Of a stretch of 6,298 bases of DNA, positions 1 to 3,864 are shown in pieces. Numbering within the stretch: the first letter of the stretch is position 1; each line of letters starts with the position of its first letter. The stretch lies in NCBI GenBank assembly GCA_030639665.1, contig DAOWCC010000143.1, positions 1 through 6,298 of the forward strand, read 5' to 3'. Made by a program: the position numbers and the translations under genes. The DNA is from Elusimicrobiota bacterium (GTDB taxonomy: Bacteria > Elusimicrobiota > Elusimicrobia > Elusimicrobiales > UBA9959). The notes beneath the pieces are model-generated. The model worked only from the letters and a program-made list of their open reading frames with translations. It did no database searches and was not told the DNA's origin.

Positions 1-413
1 AGATCGGTGTTCTTATATAACTGAAAATCAACATCGTCAGTATGAACACCGTATTTGGAATAACGAATAACATCCCACCCATACTCGGTCAAAAACCCGG
101 ACAAATCACGATAGAACGGAATTTTAGAATACATTGAATCAGTGGCAATTGGAATCATTCCATCAATATTAAAAGGAGCGCTTCCATGAATTAAAAGAAT
201 GGTCCCCCGCGAGAAATCAAGTTTGGATTTATCCAATTTAAAATTCTGAAAATTATTTTCGTTATCTGTTTTTCCGCTCATATATCCTCCAATCAAAAGC
301 GCTATATTCTTAAACGGCAAACCATCTTCTTTATTGTATCTCACCGCCGTGAACATTAATATCATTCCAAATAAAAAAGCGCAGCTAACCACGATTAAAT
401 TCTTTTTTCCCAT
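1..413 (-). CDS. Alpha/beta hydrolase, membrane-anchored or exported (N-terminal part; 3' end outside window)
   Basis: The frame is open from the ATG at 413-411 to the left edge: 137 complete codons with no stop. The start is chosen because AGGAG (complement of 421-425) sits 7 nt upstream. The product begins MGKKNLIVVSCAFLFGMILM, a short basic end followed by a hydrophobic stretch, so a signal peptide or N-terminal anchor is likely. A polar linker follows. At about residues 71-77 comes a hydrophobic strand ending in LIHGS, the oxyanion HG motif of alpha/beta hydrolases. Next are PFYRDLSGFL and GWDVIRYSKYGV, which match the 'PFkdLAegLasrGiaVlRYDKRG' pattern of serine hydrolases of the Hydrolase_4/BAAT kind. 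The nucleophile elbow (GxSxG) and the catalytic Asp and His would lie beyond the edge, so activity and substrate cannot be judged. The gene is 49 bp downstream of rmuC and may be cotranscribed with it. A second in-frame ATG with its own GGAGG lies at 281. Confidence 0.75.
   Translation of the reverse strand, partial: MGKKNLIVVSCAFLFGMILMFTAVRYNKEDGLPFKNIALLIGGYMSGKTDNENNFQNFKLDKSKLDFSRGTILLIHGSAPFNIDGMIPIATDSMYSKIPFYRDLSGFLTEYGWDVIRYSKYGVHTDDVDFQLYKNTD
286..290 (-). promoter_or_regulatory. Possible internal ribosome binding site within the hydrolase gene
   Basis: The minus strand reads GGAGG, then TATA, then ATG at 281-279, in frame with the hydrolase (codon 45). The spacing of 4 nt is somewhat short. 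It could start a soluble form without the N-terminal hydrophobic segment, or be only the chance coding of Ile-Gly-Gly-Tyr-Met. Confidence 0.25.
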
Positions 414-420
414 AAAAAGA

Positions 421-425
421 CTCCT
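421..425 (-). promoter_or_regulatory. Ribosome binding site of the hydrolase gene
   Basis: The minus strand reads AGGAG with 7 nt to the ATG at 413. It supports the long, signal-bearing start over the internal Met at 281. Confidence 0.6.
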
Positions 426-446
426 AAAAGGCACCTGTTACCTTTT
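426..446 (-). other. AT-rich hairpin between rmuC and the hydrolase gene
   Basis: The minus strand reads AAAAGGTA, a 5-nt loop ACAGG, then TGCCTTTT: an 8-bp stem with one G-T pair. It lies between the rmuC stop (463) and the AGGAG of the hydrolase gene. The stem is weak and no clean T-tract follows directly, so it may damp readthrough or translation slightly, or be incidental. Confidence 0.3.
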
Positions 447-462
447 GAGTTGCCGCTTGAAT

Positions 463-1848
463 TTAATCGTTATCCAGAGCCGCTATTTCAACGGGCAATT
501 CCTTTGTGGCCTTCGCCCCCAATTCCTTAAGCTCTATAGCCCTTTTTATCATATTGCCGCGCCCTGTAGAAAGTTTCTTAACGGCATTTTCATAAGAGAC
601 ATGGGCATCATCAATACTCTTGCCGAGCTTTTGAAAATCGCTAATAAAAAGCACGAATTTATCATATAAATCGCCGCCTTTCCTGGCTATTTCAAGAGCG
701 TTTCTGTTTTGCTTTTCCTGTTGCCACATATAGGCGATGGTTTTAAAAACAGGGAATAATGTTGAGGTGGAAACCAGTATGATATTTTTTTCGAAAGCCT
801 CTTTAAATAAATCCCTGCCTTTATTCTTTGCTTCTTCCAAAGCCGCGTGCAAAGCCCCTTCTATGGGCATGAACATAAGAACAAAATCCAGACTGTTTAT
901 GGAGTAAATATCGTGATAATCTTTGGCGGCCAGTTCACTTATATGGTTTGAGACGGATTCCAAATGCTTTCCAAGGAATAAATGTTTGGAAGCTTCATCT
1001 TTGCTGTCGGTATTATAATAGTCATTGTAGGCGGATAAGGATACTTTGGAATCCACGACAATATGCCTGCTATCGGGAAGATTTATAATGATATCGGGCT
1101 GTTTTGATTTCCGTGGATCATCTTCATCTTTAATTTTCTTTTGCCAGGCATAATGAGTGCCTTTCTCAAGGCCCATAGCCTGAAGCATTTCTTCCAGAAC
1201 CATTTCGCCCCAATCGCCCTGAATCTTGGATTTCCCTCTGAGCGCGCTTGTAAGATTTTCGGCCTGCTGATTAACCTTATTGTTTAATTCCGTTAACTGC
1301 GTAATCTTCTCAAGCAAACTGCCTCTGTCATTTGTGTCCTCATGATGAATTTGATTGACCCTTTCTTCAAATGATTTTATTTTATCCTTAAGAGGGCTTA
1401 ACATTAAGTTAAGGCCGGTTTGGCTTTGATCGCGGAAGGTTTTATTTTTCGCTTCAAAAATTTTATTGGCCACATTTTCAAATTCCGTGCTCAGTTTATC
1501 GCGCATATTCTCAAGTTCGGCTTTCTGCTGAACCAACTTTTCATTGAGGGCTGAGAACTCGGCGTTTTTACCCGATAGGGAGCCGGTGATTATTTTGATT
1601 TCTTCTCTGTGTTTCGCGAGCTCGATATTGGCTTTATCCAAATCCGATGAAAGCATTTGCGCTCTTTCATCAATCTTGGCTTTTTCCGTTGTCATTGTTT
1701 CCAATTGTTTTTTTAATTCCAAAATTTCCACGCCCGGAACCATTTCCGCCAATTTAAGATTATGTTTATTTTTAAGATAGAAATAAGTTATGGCCCAGTT
1801 TAAAATCGCGCCTATAACCAAAGCTATAAGAATATAAAGTATTGTCAT
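463..1848 (-). CDS. rmuC: RmuC family protein (DNA recombination limiting, nuclease-fold)
   Basis: Encodes 461 residues, a usual length for RmuC. An N-terminal membrane helix (about residues 3-24) is followed by a long charged coiled coil (about 40-135). The conserved RmuC domain follows (about 140-435), with a predicted PD-(D/E)xK-like nuclease core. Visible motifs are GDWGE at 211-215, QPD at 250-252, VDSK at 265-268 (the likely D...DxK metal-site region), FVLMFMPIEGAL at 322-333, NIILVSTSTL at 355-364, and GGDLYDKF at 391-398. In E. coli, RmuC restrains rearrangements between short inverted repeats; its biochemical reaction is not firmly settled. The start is supported by AGAGG (complement of 1855-1859) 6 nt before the ATG. 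It is probably cotranscribed with the downstream hydrolase gene. It lies downstream of two hairpin elements, with no convincing promoter visible. The family call is secure, with all core motifs intact; the physiological role here is inferred. Confidence 0.95.
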   Translation of the reverse strand: MTILYILIALVIGAILNWAITYFYLKNKHNLKLAEMVPGVEILELKKQLETMTTEKAKIDERAQMLSSDLDKANIELAKHREEIKIITGSLSGKNAEFSALNEKLVQQKAELENMRDKLSTEFENVANKIFEAKNKTFRDQSQTGLNLMLSPLKDKIKSFEERVNQIHHEDTNDRGSLLEKITQLTELNNKVNQQAENLTSALRGKSKIQGDWGEMVLEEMLQAMGLEKGTHYAWQKKIKDEDDPRKSKQPDIIINLPDSRHIVVDSKVSLSAYNDYYNTDSKDEASKHLFLGKHLESVSNHISELAAKDYHDIYSINSLDFVLMFMPIEGALHAALEEAKNKGRDLFKEAFEKNIILVSTSTLFPVFKTIAYMWQQEKQNRNALEIARKGGDLYDKFVLFISDFQKLGKSIDDAHVSYENAVKKLSTGRGNMIKRAIELKELGAKATKELPVEIAALDND

Positions 1849-1854
1849 AATAGA

Positions 1855-1859
1855 CCTCT
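1855..1859 (-). promoter_or_regulatory. Ribosome binding site of rmuC
   Basis: The minus strand reads AGAGG, 6 nt before the ATG at 1848. This fixes the rmuC start immediately ahead of the membrane helix. Confidence 0.6.
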
Positions 1860-1882
1860 TTGAAAAATTAAATTAAATTTAA

Positions 1883-1895
1883 CGCCCTTTGGGCG
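1883..1895 (-). terminator. Short GC hairpin followed by a T-rich tract, upstream of rmuC
   Basis: The minus strand reads CGCCC AAA GGGCG, a perfect 5-bp GC stem with a 3-nt loop, followed by a T-rich run (TTAAATTTAATTTAATTTTT). It ends about 35 nt before the rmuC start. It may be a weak intrinsic terminator for readthrough from the SDR gene, or a leader hairpin of rmuC. The tail is interrupted by A residues, so termination strength is uncertain. Confidence 0.4.
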
Positions 1896-1913
1896 GACTT
1901 TCTTTATTCTGTC

Positions 1914-1991
1914 AAAATCCCCCTAACCCCCCTTTGCAAAAGGGGGAAAAATTCACTCCCCTCTTTGACAAAGAGGGGCTGGGGGAGATTT
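1914..1991. repeat. Paired C/G-rich hairpin repeat with imperfect terminal inverted ends
   Basis: Two palindromes stand next to each other. The left is CCCCC TTTGCAAAA GGGGG at about 1928-1946. The right is CCCCTCTTTG then a one-base centre then CAAAGAGGGG at 1957-1977. The outer ends are also related: the left edge reads AAAATCCCCCTAACCCCC, and the complement of the right edge reads AAATCTCCCCCAGCCCC. The whole can therefore fold as two hairpins or as one long imperfect stem. Similar 'ccccctaacccccc' palindromes are, as I recall, dispersed many times in assorted environmental bacterial genomes. No coding capacity is present. It lies between the SDR stop and the rmuC leader, so it could act as a transcription barrier on either strand. 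Confidence 0.7.
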
Positions 1992-2090
1992 GCTTATAAA
2001 TTAAGGCAGTCTAAGAGCCTGCAGCTACATTTTGAAATTCGACGCGCCTAAACATTTATTTAAATTTTACAAAATATAAGCGTCAGCATA

Positions 2091-2130
2091 CTGTCACTCT
2101 GTATTACTGCCGCTCTGCCGCGCTGTTTTC
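2091..2130 (+). repeat. Array 1 of the degenerate 8-nt repeat (five units)
   Basis: Plus-strand units in exact 8-nt phase are CTGTCACT, CTGTATTA, CTGCCGCT, CTGCCGCG and CTGTTTTC. The last three units match those of the array at 3762-3801 with one mismatch over 23 nt. The array straddles the SDR stop codon (2104-2106), so three units are translated and two are not. Confidence 0.75.
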
Positions 2131-3573
2131 CGCTCTTTGTTTGATTTCTTTTATCAATCCGGCAAAAATTATTTTATGTAAAGGGTAAAGGCCATACCAG
2201 TAAAGATTGCCGAAAAGTCCTTTTGGCTCAAAATAGGCCGTCTGCCTTAAAACGCATTCATCTTCCTCATTTGTTATCGGCAAGACTTCAAATTCAAGCC
2301 AGCCTTTGCCCGGAAGCTTCATCTCGGCGCGAAGCAATATAAGACGGTTTTCTATAACCCTTTCTACACGCCAAAAGTCCAGAGGCTCGCCTTGTCTTAA
2401 TATATCGGGATGGCGTCTGCCTCTGCGCATGCCGACTCCGCCAAGAAAAAAATCCATCAAAGCGCGCGCGTTCCACAACCAGTCGGCATAAAACCAGCCG
2501 CGCGTTCCGCCTATGCCGGTAAAAACTTTAAAGACCTTATCACAAGTCGCGTTTATGCCTATATGCCTTTCCTCGGCGCTCATGCCCTCTTTATCGGTAA
2601 AGGCATAAGGCTTTTTTTGAATCGGAATAACCGACATGGCCCAAGTGGTTTCAACGGCATTCTCGCTTATTCTCATTAAGGCGTATTTAACAGCCGTTCT
2701 ATAATCCAATGGTTTTATTTCGGGAAAGAGTTTAAGGGCGTCATCATTCTTGCAAACAACATCATTTGAAAGGCTTTCCATCAAAGGCATGGCGAACATT
2801 GAAGGAATGGGAGTGATAAAACTTATGAATTTTGAAAAGAAAAACGGCAGCCAAAGACGACAATTAAAAAATCTTCTTTTAAGGCCGCGGGTTTCGGCAT
2901 AAATTTTAAGCAGGTCGGTATAAGGATGAACACTGGCTCCGCCTATCTCTATTACTTTATTTTCAGTCTCTTCTTTCTCAAGACAATTAATAAGATAACT
3001 TAAAACATCTCTTATGGCCGTAGGCTGGCAATAGCTTTGAAGATATTTAAACCGTGGAATGATGGGAAGCCTTTCAACCAAATACCTTATCATTTCAAAT
3101 GACACGCTTCCTGAGCCCACGATAATTGCGGCTCTAAATTCAGTGGTCTTGATACCCGAAGAGCGCAATATTTCACCGACTTTATGACGGGATTTTAAAT
3201 GCCTTGAAAGTTTGGCCGAATTATCGCCAAGCCCGCCCATATAAATTATTCTTTTGACATTATTTTCTTTAGCGGCTTTGATAAAATTATTGGCTGATAT
3301 TTCTTCGGACTTTTCAAAATCAGGCGTATCCGCCATGGAATGAACCAGATAATAGGCGGCGTCTATATTTTTAAAAGCGGCGTTTAAACCTTCATTTTTT
3401 AAAATATCGCCTTTTAATATTTCGGCTTCCTGCGCCCATGGTTTTCCTTTAATATGTTCCCGATGACGGGCAAGACAGCGAACCTTATAACCTTTCTCCA
3501 AAAGCCGGGGAACAAGTCTGCCGCCGATATAACCGGTAGCTCCGGTAACCAATATGTTTTTTTTTATAGTCAT
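2104..3573 (-). CDS. Atypical SDR (NAD(P)-binding) protein with C-terminal DUF2867-like domain, YbjT-type
   Basis: Encodes 489 residues from the ATG at 3573. The start is chosen because the Rossmann strand begins at once (NILVTGATGYIGG, nucleotide-binding GATGYIGG at residues 11-18). The preceding in-frame 24 codons are made of 8-nt repeat sequence. No Shine-Dalgarno is visible; the ATG follows a run of T. The N-terminal part (about 1-300) resembles atypical extended SDR/NmrA-like proteins: LKGDILK at 53-59, YYLVHSM at 74-80, and IYMGGLG at 110-116. The usual YxxxK pair is replaced by SRHKVGEIL, as I recall from YbjT-like relatives, so classical dehydrogenase chemistry is doubtful. The C-terminal part (about 335-475) matches DUF2867, with GGTRGWFYADWLWNARALMD, GGVGMRRGRR, DFWRVE, GWLEFEV, LRQTAYFEPKGL and YWYGLYPLH. 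Substrate is unknown. The last nine residues (AENSAAERQ) come from a repeat array. Hairpins downstream and a terminator upstream suggest it is transcribed alone. Confidence 0.88.
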   Translation of the reverse strand: MTIKKNILVTGATGYIGGRLVPRLLEKGYKVRCLARHREHIKGKPWAQEAEILKGDILKNEGLNAAFKNIDAAYYLVHSMADTPDFEKSEEISANNFIKAAKENNVKRIIYMGGLGDNSAKLSRHLKSRHKVGEILRSSGIKTTEFRAAIIVGSGSVSFEMIRYLVERLPIIPRFKYLQSYCQPTAIRDVLSYLINCLEKEETENKVIEIGGASVHPYTDLLKIYAETRGLKRRFFNCRLWLPFFFSKFISFITPIPSMFAMPLMESLSNDVVCKNDDALKLFPEIKPLDYRTAVKYALMRISENAVETTWAMSVIPIQKKPYAFTDKEGMSAEERHIGINATCDKVFKVFTGIGGTRGWFYADWLWNARALMDFFLGGVGMRRGRRHPDILRQGEPLDFWRVERVIENRLILLRAEMKLPGKGWLEFEVLPITNEEDECVLRQTAYFEPKGLFGNLYWYGLYPLHKIIFAGLIKEIKQRAENSAAERQ

Positions 3574-3587
3574 AAAAAAAATTAGTG

Positions 3588-3691
3588 CTACAGTACGACA
3601 GTGTGGCAGAACTACAGTAACAAAATTACAAAACAACCAATGCAATTATACAGTGATACAGCGCAACCACACAACAAAACTACAATACAAC
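3588..3691 (-). repeat. Array 2 of the degenerate 8-nt repeat, opposite orientation
   Basis: On the plus strand the units read CTACAGTA, CGACAGTG, TGGCAGAA and CTACAGTA (3588-3619), the reverse-complement orientation of arrays 1 and 3. After a degraded middle with a phase shift of 4 nt, the 8-nt rhythm resumes at about 3648-3691, seen as ACAG, ACAG, ACCA, ACAA and ACAA at 8-nt steps from 3650. The minus strand therefore reads CTGTAGTT CTGCCACA CTGTCGTA CTGTAGCA just before the SDR start. Confidence 0.65.
3645..3650 (-). promoter_or_regulatory. Possible -10 element for the SDR gene
   Basis: The minus strand has a perfect TATAAT about 70 nt before the SDR start. The best -35 candidate with an 18-bp spacer is TTGTGT, which matches the consensus only in TTG. 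The -10 lies within the degraded middle of array 2, so the repeat may supply the promoter. This is weak evidence in AT-rich DNA. Confidence 0.25.
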
Positions 3692-3739
3692 TTATTTTAA
3701 AGATTTTTTCCAAACTATAAGTTTTTTGTAGTTTTCCAT
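3692..3739 (-). pseudogene. Truncated start of a four-helix-bundle (23S rRNA IVS protein family) gene
   Basis: The minus-strand ATG at 3739 opens a 15-codon frame, MENYKKLIVWKKSLK, ending at TAA (3694-3692). The pattern Met-x-x-[YF]-[KR]-x-L-x-V-W-[KQ]-K-[SA] at the very N-terminus is the hallmark of the four-helix-bundle family that includes 23S rRNA intervening-sequence proteins (usually about 115-130 aa). Everything after the first half of helix 1 is missing. The stop falls where array 2 begins, so the repeat appears to have replaced the gene body. No Shine-Dalgarno is seen before the ATG (AATAATAAATT). The fragment cannot make a bundle. The match is 15 residues recognised from memory of the family, so chance similarity remains possible. 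Confidence 0.5.
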
Positions 3740-3761
3740 AATTTATTATTACGATATTGAA

Positions 3762-3801
3762 CTGCCACGCTGTTGCTCTGCCGCTCTGTCGCGCTGTTTT
3801 A
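3762..3801 (+). repeat. Array 3 of the degenerate 8-nt repeat (five units)
   Basis: Plus-strand units in exact phase are CTGCCACG, CTGTTGCT, CTGCCGCT, CTGTCGCG and CTGTTTTA. It ends 8 nt before the T-tract of the fibre-gene terminator. It faces array 2 in inverted orientation across the four-helix-bundle remnant. Confidence 0.75.
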
Positions 3802-3808
3802 ATTGTAC

Positions 3809-3845
3809 AAAAAAAGGGCCGCCGGTTTTTCCGGCAGCCCCTTTT
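3809..3845 (-). terminator. Rho-independent terminator of the fibre gene
   Basis: The minus strand reads AAAAGGGGCTGCCGG, loop AAAAA, then CCGGCGGCCC followed by seven T. The stem is about 15 bp with two G-T wobbles, including its A/T base. It starts about 20 nt after the fibre-gene stop at 3865. This is a textbook strong terminator and separates the fibre gene from the SDR gene. Confidence 0.92.
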
Positions 3846-3864
3846 AATTAAAACACTTAAGATT

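Larger units (their letters stand above)
3588..3801. mobile_element. Putative relic element: inverted 8-nt arrays around a truncated four-helix-bundle gene
   Basis: Arrays 2 and 3 face each other in inverted orientation at the two ends of a 214-bp stretch whose centre holds the 15-codon gene remnant. This arrangement suggests a decayed non-autonomous element. No transposase, target-site duplication or clean terminal inverted repeat is seen, so mobility is inferred only from the arrangement and from the separate related array at 2091-2130. Confidence 0.3.

Noticed and set aside
334..669. Plus-strand frames at 334-669, 1544-1780, 2306-2491, 2410-2679, 3979-4170, 4388-4582 and 5979-6248
   Set aside because: All lie antisense to well-supported minus-strand genes, lack Shine-Dalgarno sites I could accept, and show no recognisable domain.
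1910..1915. TTGACA on the minus strand as a -35 box for rmuC
   Set aside because: The hexamer 17 nt downstream is CCAAAG, no -10 match appears at 16-18 nt, and the TTGACA overlaps the end of the palindromic repeat.
3574..3645. SDR start at ATG 3645
   Set aside because: The extra 24 residues come from the repeat array and precede the expected first Rossmann strand, so ATG 3573 fits the family better. The longer form is not excluded.
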